Assembly (NCBI GenBank): GCA_007124415.1
Contig: SLFE01000141.1
Coordinates: 1-12,899 of the forward strand
Direction: 5' to 3'
Length of the DNA: 12,899 nt
Origin: Waddliaceae bacterium
Lineage (GTDB): Bacteria; Chlamydiota; Chlamydiia; Chlamydiales; SLFE01
The translations under genes and the position numbers were made by a program. The notes under the pieces are model-generated. The model did no database searches. It was given only the letters and a program-made list of their open reading frames with translations, and had not been told where the DNA came from. Numbering within the stretch: position 1 is the first letter of the stretch; each line of letters begins with the position of its first letter. Positions 1 through 6,549 of this stretch are shown here, in pieces.

Positions 1-2093
1 ATGGAATGGGAAACCTCCAGGCCATAAGATGAGATTTCATCCTCGACCCATTTTCTTGAAATCCTCTTGTCTCTCCAGGCTTTTTGGAGCGAGGCGTGGC
101 CGATCATCAAAGAGAAGGCGTGATAATTCAGGATCCTTGCCGGTTTTAAAAGGTGGGGATTTTGCTTCAATTTGTCTTTTTCGATTTTGTCGAGATGTTT
201 TCCCATAACAATGAGTTTTCTTAGGAGGGTTTTTCCTTTTTTCGGTATCAGGATTTTGGGCTTCAAATCCGGGCCGTGGTCAAGATAGACGCGCATGATG
301 TCGCTTGCGCTATGGCCTAAATGGTTGATCCAGGGAACGCTGACTATTTTCTGTTCTGTTTTGTCGAGATGGTGCGAGAGGATTTTATTATAGGCGGTCA
401 GAATTGTTTCAGAAAATGTCGGCGACAGCACCAGGGATTCCAGCGATTCTGCAAGAGGGGTAAATTTTTTATTTTGCCCGCAGGACCTCAGGATTTGCAG
501 CACAAATCGATTGAAATCTCCGCCGTTGTCTATGCGGCGCAGGCGCCTGAACTCTCCTTCTTCATGTCCTTCATAAAGAACAAAACCCCCTTCGGCCGAT
601 TCTACGAGGGCCCCTATGCTCGGATCATAGATCATTTGTATCGCGCTTGCAAAGCGGCTTTGCAGCTGTTTTTCAAAATCGTGCATCGATTCGCTCGTTA
701 GTTTTTTGGATGAAAGGTGTTTATGAAAGACGGTCATAATGGTTTTAAGAATACAGGATCCGAAAAAGCAGTTGGCTTGAGATTCGGCCATCCCTGCGAT
801 CGCGTTGACCCAAACTTTTAGAAGAGGGTTGAAAGTTGCAGAGCCAAATGCGAAGCACCCTTTCTGGTAGAAATCTGCCGCGGTGTTATTTTCTGACGAT
901 TCAGCCGCGTGGAGAGCCAGTTTTTCAATGACCTTTTTTGCTGTTGCGGGTCTTCCGATCTCCTCTGAGATCTGCCCTAGGACTTTTTCGGCATCGTCTA
1001 TTCCCATAATCCGACAGGCGGCCGCCAGACCTGCCGAATCCCAAAGGGAGTTGCCAGAGGTAAATTCGTTGCTCAAGTCCGAATTGCTCATTTTTAAAAG
1101 AAAAGGAAAATGCTCGCAAATTCCTGAATCCTGCCGGCTGAGGTGGCTGTATTGGAGTAGGGAGTTGAAATCGTCGATACACCGCTTTAAATGGGATTGC
1201 TTCATGTTAATGGCAAGGAAAGCGGCAAAGCAGGAACGTTTTTCTTGCTGCCGCAAATGGGAAAGGAGCGCCGCTGCGACAGTTTGGACGGCGTGGACGC
1301 GGGTGATGGGCTCTGAGGGAAGCAGGCCAAGCGCCGCTCTGATAACCGTTGCCGCCGGCGATTGAGGGTTCAAGGGAGGATTTATGGAAGTCAATTGAAT
1401 TCTTAAATTTTTTGATTTGAGCAGAAGAATCACTGTTTGCGTGAGGCTGACATCGTAACTAAAACTATTTCTATTCCGTTTTATCAAGGCGTCCTTGACA
1501 TATTCTAAAAGACCGATATTGATATCTGCTTGCTGCGTGATGATGATGGCGGCGATCTCGCGTGGAATGAGGGTGCTTTTTACAAGTCTGGTTGATTGGA
1601 TGTCGGTCTTTCTATTGTTTTGCAGCGTTTGATCCAGGCGGCTTTCAATCCTGTCCACTTCTCGGGAAAATGATTTTTCAATCCAGGATTCAATATTATC
1701 CCATTCTTTTTTGCTCATCATGAGCTTTAATGCCTCGCCTCTCCGGTCTAGGTGCCAAAGCAGCATCCCTAATTTTTGCAGTCCGTTTTCCCTGCCGGCC
1801 AAGTAGTCTGCAAAACGTTGAAGGCTAGGGTCAGAGCTCGTATTTCGTATTATTTCAAGCTGTTCTGCAACGAGCTCTTTGCGATTGTAGGAAACATCGG
1901 ACGGAAGTTGGATCATTTCTCTGAGATTTTCAATTGAATTCGATGATTTGATCTTATGAGTATGCCCTTCCAGGCTCACCCTGGAGCAGAATATGCGATT
2001 CAAATCCGATCCGAACGAATCAGATATCTTCCATTCTTTTCCGTGAAGAAGCCCCGTTTTACTCTGATATGGGTGTACTTGAGGAATATACAT
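1..2093 (-). CDS. Large protein of unknown function, N-terminal part (3' end outside window)
   Basis: One reading frame on the minus strand stays open from an ATG at 2093 to the left edge, about 698 codons with no stop, so the C-terminus is missing. The ATG (MYIPQVHPYQ) has a good ribosome binding site, GAGGGAG, about six bases upstream, which fixes the start. There is no signal peptide or obvious transmembrane segment. The product looks soluble, charged and mostly helical, with long Leu/Lys/Glu-rich stretches. A more distinctive segment, VPWINHLGHSASDIM, lies near residues 586-600, preceded by a His-His pair (ILSHHLDK). I do not recognise the family. Its size and lack of a known domain would fit a lineage-specific or host-interaction protein of Chlamydiae, but that is only inference. 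The gene lies 105 bp downstream of the GGCT-like gene on the same strand, so co-transcription is possible. Plus-strand frames here are shadows. Confidence 0.8.
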   Translation of the reverse strand, partial: MYIPQVHPYQSKTGLLHGKEWKISDSFGSDLNRIFCSRVSLEGHTHKIKSSNSIENLREMIQLPSDVSYNRKELVAEQLEIIRNTSSDPSLQRFADYLAGRENGLQKLGMLLWHLDRRGEALKLMMSKKEWDNIESWIEKSFSREVDRIESRLDQTLQNNRKTDIQSTRLVKSTLIPREIAAIIITQQADINIGLLEYVKDALIKRNRNSFSYDVSLTQTVILLLKSKNLRIQLTSINPPLNPQSPAATVIRAALGLLPSEPITRVHAVQTVAAALLSHLRQQEKRSCFAAFLAINMKQSHLKRCIDDFNSLLQYSHLSRQDSGICEHFPFLLKMSNSDLSNEFTSGNSLWDSAGLAAACRIMGIDDAEKVLGQISEEIGRPATAKKVIEKLALHAAESSENNTAADFYQKGCFAFGSATFNPLLKVWVNAIAGMAESQANCFFGSCILKTIMTVFHKHLSSKKLTSESMHDFEKQLQSRFASAIQMIYDPSIGALVESAEGGFVLYEGHEEGEFRRLRRIDNGGDFNRFVLQILRSCGQNKKFTPLAESLESLVLSPTFSETILTAYNKILSHHLDKTEQKIVSVPWINHLGHSASDIMRVYLDHGPDLKPKILIPKKGKTLLRKLIVMGKHLDKIEKDKLKQNPHLLKPARILNYHAFSLMIGHASLQKAWRDKRISRKWVEDEISSYGLEVSHS

Positions 2094-2198
2094 ATCCACT
2101 CCCTCTCATGTTTTTTTATTTTGAACAGATTCGGAGCGGGGTAGCATTGAAGATAAGGAGATGTCGCGCGGAGCTAGTTCATTCATCGACTTAAAAAT

Positions 2199-2957
2199 TT
2201 ACGGACATAAACACTTTTGTTGTATGATCAGGGTGGCTTCGTGGCATGTTCTTACTGCCTCTTCCCAAACTGTGATCGGTGTTTTCTTGTCTGAAAAGTA
2301 TGTGCTGCTCATCCACATTTTATAAAATAACGGACCCTGCCTTTTGGCCGCGTCTCTGGTCAATTCATAATAGCCCGGTCTGGGATAGATATTGTCGCTG
2401 GTAAATTCGGTGGCGTCCCTTGCGTGAAAAGTGTAGGCGATCTTGTAATCGGGATTTTTCTCGGTTAAATAATCGCACCACCATGCGATGACAACCGGGA
2501 CGAGATCATAGCCTTCCTCTCGATTTCTCATAGCTGAAATATCCTCGATTGGAACTTCCATCGAAATTCCGTTCGTCAAGTCGCGATCAGAACCTGTTAA
2601 CACGACGTTTAACATTCCTCTTGCCTGATCATCGCAGGGCAGCCCCCACCTCTGACCGGGCTTGAGCGGCACGTCTCTGTTGAATGTTCTTTGAGTACCG
2701 ACGGCGATAGCCAGGCGCCTGGTTGCCAAGGCTTTTTCGCCGAACGTCCTCTCGGCCGAAGCCGAATCCAGCAAACTTCCGTAGCTATAGATAAGAAGTG
2801 TTGCTTTCCCTTCCCGCTCGAGCTCGCTTTCAAGATTGGAATAAGGATACTCATAGACGGGTTTGCTTTGCAGAGCCTCTTTACTTTCCGCAAGAGAGTC
2901 TGCAGAAAGACTTGCAAAAACTTTAAAAACAACAATGAATCCTAATAGATATTTCAT
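2199..2957 (-). CDS. Exported gamma-glutamylcyclotransferase-like (AIG2/GGCT fold) protein
   Basis: The 252-residue product starts with a short basic end and a hydrophobic stretch (MKYLLGFIVVFKVFASLSA), a likely Sec signal peptide cleaved near residue 19. The mature part carries YGSLL at 59-63, followed by a segment like 'AxxxGxxRxFN' (IAVGTQRTFN, 84-93), and later REEGYDLVPV at 146-155. This order, a YGSL loop followed by a Glu in an 'EGY' motif, is characteristic of the gamma-glutamylcyclotransferase/AIG2 fold, where the Glu is the general acid/base. Cytosolic GGCTs release 5-oxoproline from gamma-glutamyl peptides; an exported version would act in the periplasm or outside the cell, and its substrate is unknown. 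The C-terminal tail has three Cys (238, 249, 251), which may form disulfides. The ATG is 6 bp behind the stop of the HMA-like gene, so the two are probably one operon. Fold assignment is from motifs only. Confidence 0.75.
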   Translation of the reverse strand: MKYLLGFIVVFKVFASLSADSLAESKEALQSKPVYEYPYSNLESELEREGKATLLIYSYGSLLDSASAERTFGEKALATRRLAIAVGTQRTFNRDVPLKPGQRWGLPCDDQARGMLNVVLTGSDRDLTNGISMEVPIEDISAMRNREEGYDLVPVVIAWWCDYLTEKNPDYKIAYTFHARDATEFTSDNIYPRPGYYELTRDAAKRQGPLFYKMWMSSTYFSDKKTPITVWEEAVRTCHEATLIIQQKCLCP

Positions 2958-2963
2958 GGCTAT

Positions 2964-3542
2964 TTATTCTTCTTCAGGGTCTTCAACATTTATATTGTTC
3001 ACCACAAGCGTCAGCGGCAAGCGGTGAGGCATAAGCAGAAAGCCGGAAACCGTCACTAACTTTCCCTCTTCTTCCGCTTCCTGCAGTTGCTCCTTGAGAT
3101 TGGCAAGCAGCTCGTAGGCAAGAGGGTTGTTGAATTGCACATACCGCCCCGCTCTAGGGGATGGGGCGCTGGTAAGTTCGAAAGAGGTATTGTCTCCTAT
3201 TGAAGTGATGTGGGCGCTTTGACCGACAACACTTGCCTCTCCTCGAACCGTGACAAAAATCCCGTGAATGGAAAGGCCGATAAGCCTCATAGGGTCCCTA
3301 ACTGTTTGATAAGAGAAGCTTTTACCCTCTTTCCAATGGAGAAGCACCTGGCCGGGACTGACGCTGACCTCTTCAACCTGGTCGACATTCTCGAATGAAT
3401 TTCGAACCAATCGCCTGCAGTTCTCATCGCAAAGAGGATCGCTGAAGGTGACAACGACATCGATGATTTCGGCAGACGATGTGTGCGCCGCAAAACATAA
3501 AAGTGCTGAGAACGCGATAATCCAATTCCTGGGGCAAATCAT
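2964..3542 (-). CDS. Exported protein with an HMA-like (heavy-metal-associated-fold) N-terminal domain
   Basis: The chosen start is the ATG at 3542, preceded at good distance by AGAGAGG. A GTG 21 bp further upstream lacks such a site. This gives 192 residues. Residues 1-24 (MICPRNWIIAFSALLCF...) form a signal peptide, with likely cleavage after AHTSSA. The next ~70 residues resemble a ferredoxin-like HMA domain: a beta strand (IIDVVVTFSD), a Cys-bearing loop DPLCDENC, a helix, two strands, then a second helix and strand. The loop is CxxxC rather than the CxxC of copper chaperones, so metal binding is uncertain. The C-terminal half is beta-rich and ends in an acidic tail (EDPEEE). It lies immediately upstream of the GGCT-like exported gene, suggesting a shared envelope role. 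I do not recognise a named family; the HMA comparison is inferred from predicted secondary structure and the Cys pattern. Confidence 0.75.
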   Translation of the reverse strand: MICPRNWIIAFSALLCFAAHTSSAEIIDVVVTFSDPLCDENCRRLVRNSFENVDQVEEVSVSPGQVLLHWKEGKSFSYQTVRDPMRLIGLSIHGIFVTVRGEASVVGQSAHITSIGDNTSFELTSAPSPRAGRYVQFNNPLAYELLANLKEQLQEAEEEGKLVTVSGFLLMPHRLPLTLVVNNINVEDPEEE

Positions 3543-3572
3543 ACAGACCTCTCTTTTAGGCACTATAATTTG

Positions 3573-3601
3573 ACGTTACGACCGGTCGATTATATTGTCA
3601 A
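3573..3601 (-). promoter_or_regulatory. Candidate promoter for the HMA-like/GGCT-like operon
   Basis: On the minus strand a perfect TTGACA (3601-3596) is followed after 17 bp by TAACGT (3578-3573), a weak -10. Transcription would begin near 3566, giving a leader of about 24 nt that contains the ribosome binding site of the ATG at 3542. The spacer includes the perfect palindrome CGACCGGTCG (3579-3588), a possible operator. This is based on consensus matching only. Confidence 0.4.
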
Positions 3602-3656
3602 TTTAAGTATATAAAACTCTGAAATACAGCGGCATGCGTTGAATATAAGGAATTAG

Positions 3657-3686
3657 CTTCCATTTTTTTCACTTTATCCCTATAAT
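3657..3686 (+). promoter_or_regulatory. Candidate promoter of tRNA-Val and the translation operon
   Basis: A perfect TATAAT lies at 3681-3686, with a poor -35 match (CTTCCA, 3657-3662) at 18 bp spacing. Predicted transcription would start around 3693, leaving a short 5' leader before the tRNA at 3711. Its position directly upstream of the tRNA supports the call; the weak -35 limits confidence. Confidence 0.5.
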
Positions 3687-3710
3687 CAACGGTTTAAATG
3701 CTACGAAAGT

Positions 3711-3787
3711 GGGATATTAGCTCAGTTGGTTAGAGCGCCACGTTGACATCGTGGAGGTCAGCTGTTCGAGTCAGCTATATCCCACCA
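3711..3787 (+). tRNA. tRNA-Val (anticodon GAC)
   Basis: A complete cloverleaf can be folded by eye. The acceptor stem is GGGATAT (3711-3717) pairing with ATATCCC (3777-3783), and a D arm with the AGTTGGTTA loop follows. The anticodon stem CCACG/CGTGG encloses the loop TTGACAT, which places anticodon GAC at 3745-3747. The T arm is AGCTG-TTCGAGT-CAGCT. Discriminator A and a gene-encoded CCA end the molecule. GAC reads GTC/GTT valine codons. Only 9 bp separate the CCA end from the ATG of the next gene, so the two are almost certainly transcribed together. Confidence 0.97.
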
Positions 3788-3796
3788 TTTTATTCT

Positions 3797-5404
3797 ATGA
3801 AATCCTTGCCATTAAAAGCCTTGAGAGAGGGAGCTGCCCGCCTCCTTGCCGCAGCTGTTCTGCGGATATTTCCCAATACCCGTTTATTGAAGGGAGGGGA
3901 GGCTGATCTCGGATTCTATTATGATTTTATTTTCGACCGTCCTCTTGGAGAGGAGGCCTTTCCTCTGATTGAAGAGCATATCAGGGCATTGACCGCCGAG
4001 GGAGCGAAAGTTCGCAGCACCACCATGATCAGGGAAAATGCCAAGGAGTTTTTTAAGCATAAAAAACAACCCTTCAAAATAAAAACCCTGGAAAATGAGT
4101 CCGAGGAAGTCGAAATCCTTCAGATCGGCGATTTTCACGACGTCTGCCCCCTCCCTCATCCCGACGAATTGGGCGGATTCAGAGCTTTAGAACTTCTCTC
4201 AATTGAAAATAGGCATGAAAAGGGGCTTGAAATAACAAGAATCACCGGAACGGTATTTCCCGATCAAAAAGAACTAAAATATTTTTTAAAAAAGCTCAAA
4301 ACTTTCAAAAGTCATTTAGAAATGGCTCAGGAAAAGAAAATTTTGACGCCTCTGGGGCCATCTTCAGGCGATGGTTGGCTCTTCGGGCCCTTTGTGAGCG
4401 GGTTTATCGATATGATGAAGGGGATTTGGAAGGATTTCTGCTTTGATGAAGGGATGGAGGTTGTTTCCAGCCGCGGCTCCGATTTCAGGACCCTTTTGGC
4501 CTCGCATGCCGCCTATGCCCGGGCGTCGCAGGCTGACCCCCCGATAAGAATTGCCGAATTTTATCAAAAATTTGAATCCGTCGAAGAACCCCGTCTGTCG
4601 GGGCTGCTGCGGGCGGATCGATGCGTGGGCGACGCGCAAAATATTTTTTGCCGCGAGTCGCAAGTTTCTGAAGAATTGAATTCCTCCTTGCATTTCATTA
4701 AAAAATGGAATAAAATGCTTTCTATTGAAGGTGAATGGGTCCTGGCATCCTACGGGAAAAAGACCAAAAGATCTTCATATTACTGGGAAAGAGGCAAAGC
4801 TTTATTAGTTGAGGCCTTTAAAAATAGCGAATTTTCACAGTCGCTGCCGACCGATTCTGCAGGCCTGGACTTTGAAAGTTTATTTGTAGGGCCTAGGCTT
4901 GAATATCACTATATTGACGAGCTGGGGCGCCGGTGGCTGGGTCCGAGCTTGGGAGTTTGGACATCTTTCCCTAAAATGGACAACTTGAATGAAGAGTTGA
5001 AGCAAGACCCGCTGTGGATAATCGGATGCTCAATTTTTAGTTCAGTGGAGCGCATTGCGGCGCTGCTTCTGGAAAAGGGTAAGGGAATTGTACCATTTCG
5101 GCTGATTCCCGAGCAGATTAGAATTTTCCCTTTGACCGAAGAACAGGCAGGTTATGCGAAAGAAATTGAATCGCAATGCCGATTGCGCGGCTTGCGCGCA
5201 AGGATCGATAAGCGGACTGTCCCGCTTTCGGTCAAGGTAGAGAAAATGGAGCGTGATGGAGTTGGCTTTGGACTTTTTATCGGAGACCATGAACAAACAA
5301 AAAACAAAGTCAGCGTTCGATCGGGCTATGATCGAAGCGAACAAAAGCTAATCGATTTAAATGTGTTTTTTGCACAAATTGACAAAGACGACGAAGGAAG
5401 GTAG
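3797..5404 (+). CDS. ThrRS-like pseudoenzyme: TGS-less threonyl-tRNA synthetase paralogue without catalytic residues
   Basis: The 535-residue product is collinear with threonyl-tRNA synthetase from the editing domain onward. Residues 1-170 match the N2 editing domain (GFYYDF 39-44; RITGTVFPDQKEL 148-160), 190-430 the class II catalytic core, and 437-528 the anticodon-binding domain. The N-terminal TGS domain is absent. Compared with E. coli ThrRS as I recall it, the motif 2 block RIAEF...QNIFC (251-285) aligns without gaps, yet catalytic Arg363 becomes Glu260. The zinc ligands Cys334, His385 and His511 correspond to Leu234, Asn282 and Gly410. The editing HxxxH is replaced by Glu11/Arg15, while the Cys/His pair (C117, H121) and motif 3 Arg419 remain. 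It therefore should not charge tRNA. It sits where thrS lies in the classical thrS-infC-rpmI-rplT operon. The frame also opens further upstream within the tRNA, but homology begins at this ATG. A long intact frame argues for a conserved, possibly regulatory, role. Confidence 0.88.
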   Translation: MKSLPLKALREGAARLLAAAVLRIFPNTRLLKGGEADLGFYYDFIFDRPLGEEAFPLIEEHIRALTAEGAKVRSTTMIRENAKEFFKHKKQPFKIKTLENESEEVEILQIGDFHDVCPLPHPDELGGFRALELLSIENRHEKGLEITRITGTVFPDQKELKYFLKKLKTFKSHLEMAQEKKILTPLGPSSGDGWLFGPFVSGFIDMMKGIWKDFCFDEGMEVVSSRGSDFRTLLASHAAYARASQADPPIRIAEFYQKFESVEEPRLSGLLRADRCVGDAQNIFCRESQVSEELNSSLHFIKKWNKMLSIEGEWVLASYGKKTKRSSYYWERGKALLVEAFKNSEFSQSLPTDSAGLDFESLFVGPRLEYHYIDELGRRWLGPSLGVWTSFPKMDNLNEELKQDPLWIIGCSIFSSVERIAALLLEKGKGIVPFRLIPEQIRIFPLTEEQAGYAKEIESQCRLRGLRARIDKRTVPLSVKVEKMERDGVGFGLFIGDHEQTKNKVSVRSGYDRSEQKLIDLNVFFAQIDKDDEGR

Positions 5405-5410
5405 CAAAGT

Positions 5411-5923
5411 TTGAGAACAAATCAGCAAATACGCGTTCCCAAGGTTCGCGTGATTGACAGCGAAGGAAATCAAATTGGAATCATTTCAACAAAAGAAGCC
5501 CAAACCATGGCCGAAGAAGCCGGAATGGACCTTGTTGAAATCGTTCCCGACGCAAAGCCTCCGGATTGCAAGATTATCGATTATGGAAAATTTCGATATG
5601 ACCAAACAAAGCGTGAAAAAGAAAGTAAAAAATCCAGGCATGTGATCAAAGTAAAAGAAATCAAGCTGAAGCCGAACATAGGCACGCATGATTTCGAGAC
5701 GAAATTAGGGCATGCAAGAAAATTTATCGGCGAAGGAAATAAAGTCAAAGTGACCTGCTCGTTCCGCGGAAGAGAAATGGCTCATACGGAGCTCGGTGAG
5801 CAGCTGGTTAAAAAATTCTGCGACGAGCTGAGCGATATCGCGTCATCGGAAGCCCCATTGAAACGAATGGGTCGATTCATGCATGTAGTGCTTGCGCCTT
5901 CAGCCGGAAAGAAGAAAAAATAG
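5411..5923 (+). CDS. infC: Translation initiation factor IF-3
   Basis: The 170-residue product shows the two IF3 domains. The N-domain includes IRVPKVRVIDSEGNQIGI and DLVEIVPDAKPPDCKIIDYG; a lysine-rich linker follows, then the C-domain with VKEIKLKP and SFRGREMAH, ending in VVLAPSAGKKKK. IF3 binds the 30S subunit, blocks subunit joining and checks the initiator tRNA-start codon pairing. The start is decided by context: the TAG of the ThrRS-like gene is in the same frame, leaving only CAA AGT before TTG at 5411. That TTG has GGAAGG nine bases upstream, and the conserved N-domain begins three residues later. A non-ATG start recalls the AUU start through which E. coli infC is autoregulated. The gene follows the ThrRS-like stop after 6 bp and precedes rpmI by 13 bp. 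Confidence 0.96.
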   Translation: MRTNQQIRVPKVRVIDSEGNQIGIISTKEAQTMAEEAGMDLVEIVPDAKPPDCKIIDYGKFRYDQTKREKESKKSRHVIKVKEIKLKPNIGTHDFETKLGHARKFIGEGNKVKVTCSFRGREMAHTELGEQLVKKFCDELSDIASSEAPLKRMGRFMHVVLAPSAGKKKK

Positions 5924-5936
5924 GGAGACCAATTAA

Positions 5937-6131
5937 ATGCCTAAGATGAAAACAAAAAAGGCTGTTAAGTCGAAATTTAAGTTGACCGGAACCGGAAAGC
6001 TTCTCAGAAGACGTCCCGGAAAACGTCACATTTTGACGAAGAAAACATCTAAACGGAAGCGCAAGCTCGGCAAGCCCGCGCTTGTCGCAGATACGCACCT
6101 TAAAACATACAAACTTATGATGGGGCAATAA
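5937..6131 (+). CDS. rpmI: Large ribosomal subunit protein bL35
   Basis: This is a 64-residue, very basic protein starting MPKMKTKKAVKSKFKLTGTGK, with RRRPGKRHILTKKTSKRKRKL further on, the standard pattern and length for bL35. It is a structural component of the 50S subunit. A GGGAGA ribosome binding site lies 8 bases before the ATG. It sits between infC and rplT, the near-universal bacterial order, with a single base separating its stop from the rplT start. Confidence 0.97.
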   Translation: MPKMKTKKAVKSKFKLTGTGKLLRRRPGKRHILTKKTSKRKRKLGKPALVADTHLKTYKLMMGQ

Positions 6132-6132
6132 C

Positions 6133-6489
6133 ATGGCAAGAGTTACAAATGCCGTTGCACGGCGCCGCAGATTAAAGCGCACTTTTAAGCGAACCAAAGG
6201 TTTTTGGGGAGACCGCCGCAATCACATCCGATTAAGCAGGGATGCCGCGATGCGCTCAATGGCTACAAGCTACAGTCATCGCAAAAAGAAAAAAGGCGAT
6301 TTCCGAAGACTTTGGATCACGCGAATCGGAATTGCTGCTAAGCTTAACGGAATTTCATACAGCAAATTGATCAATGGCCTGAAAAAGGCTAAATGCGATC
6401 TGGACAGGAAGATGCTGGCTGATTTGGCCGTATCCGATCCGGCAAGCTTCGCTGCCGTTGCGGAGCGCGCAAAAGCTGTATTGGCTTAA
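6133..6489 (+). CDS. rplT: Large ribosomal subunit protein bL20
   Basis: The 118-residue product starts MARVTNAVARRRRLKRTFKRTKGFWGDRRN and contains the bL20 signature around LWITRIGIAAKLNGISYSKLINGLKKA. Length and basic N-terminal extension are typical. bL20 is needed for early 50S assembly and, in several bacteria, represses its own operon by binding the mRNA upstream of rpmI. I do not see an obvious L20-binding leader here, although the short infC-rpmI gap does not exclude one inside infC. The start lies one base after the rpmI stop, indicating translational coupling. Confidence 0.97.
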   Translation: MARVTNAVARRRRLKRTFKRTKGFWGDRRNHIRLSRDAAMRSMATSYSHRKKKKGDFRRLWITRIGIAAKLNGISYSKLINGLKKAKCDLDRKMLADLAVSDPASFAAVAERAKAVLA

Positions 6490-6502
6490 TGAAAATCCAA
6501 CA

Positions 6503-6539
6503 GACCGGGATATTGCTTTCTCGGTCTTGTCATCTTTTT
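6503..6539 (+). terminator. Hairpin plus T-rich tract between rplT and pheS (terminator or attenuator)
   Basis: GACCGGGA (6503-6510) pairs with TCTCGGTC (6519-6526), eight pairs including one G-U, around an 8-base loop. It is followed by TTGTCATCTTTTT (6527-6539). The geometry is that of an intrinsic terminator of moderate strength, 13 bp behind the rplT stop and just ahead of the pheS start. It could partly uncouple pheS from the ribosomal protein genes. No T-box or Phe-rich leader peptide was seen. Confidence 0.5.
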
Positions 6540-6549
6540 GTGGTGGGAC

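Noticed and set aside
321..1365. Plus-strand frames of 126 and 160 codons in the left part
   Set aside because: They lie opposite the continuous minus-strand frame (2093 to 1), have no family features or convincing ribosome binding sites, and look like shadows.
1956..2144. Small plus-strand frame of 62 codons over the start of the large minus-strand gene
   Set aside because: No ribosome binding site or recognisable motif; it covers the minus-strand start and its well-placed GGGAG.
3743..3796. Upstream extension of the ThrRS-like frame into the tRNA
   Set aside because: These codons lie inside the tRNA; ThrRS similarity begins only after the ATG at 3797.
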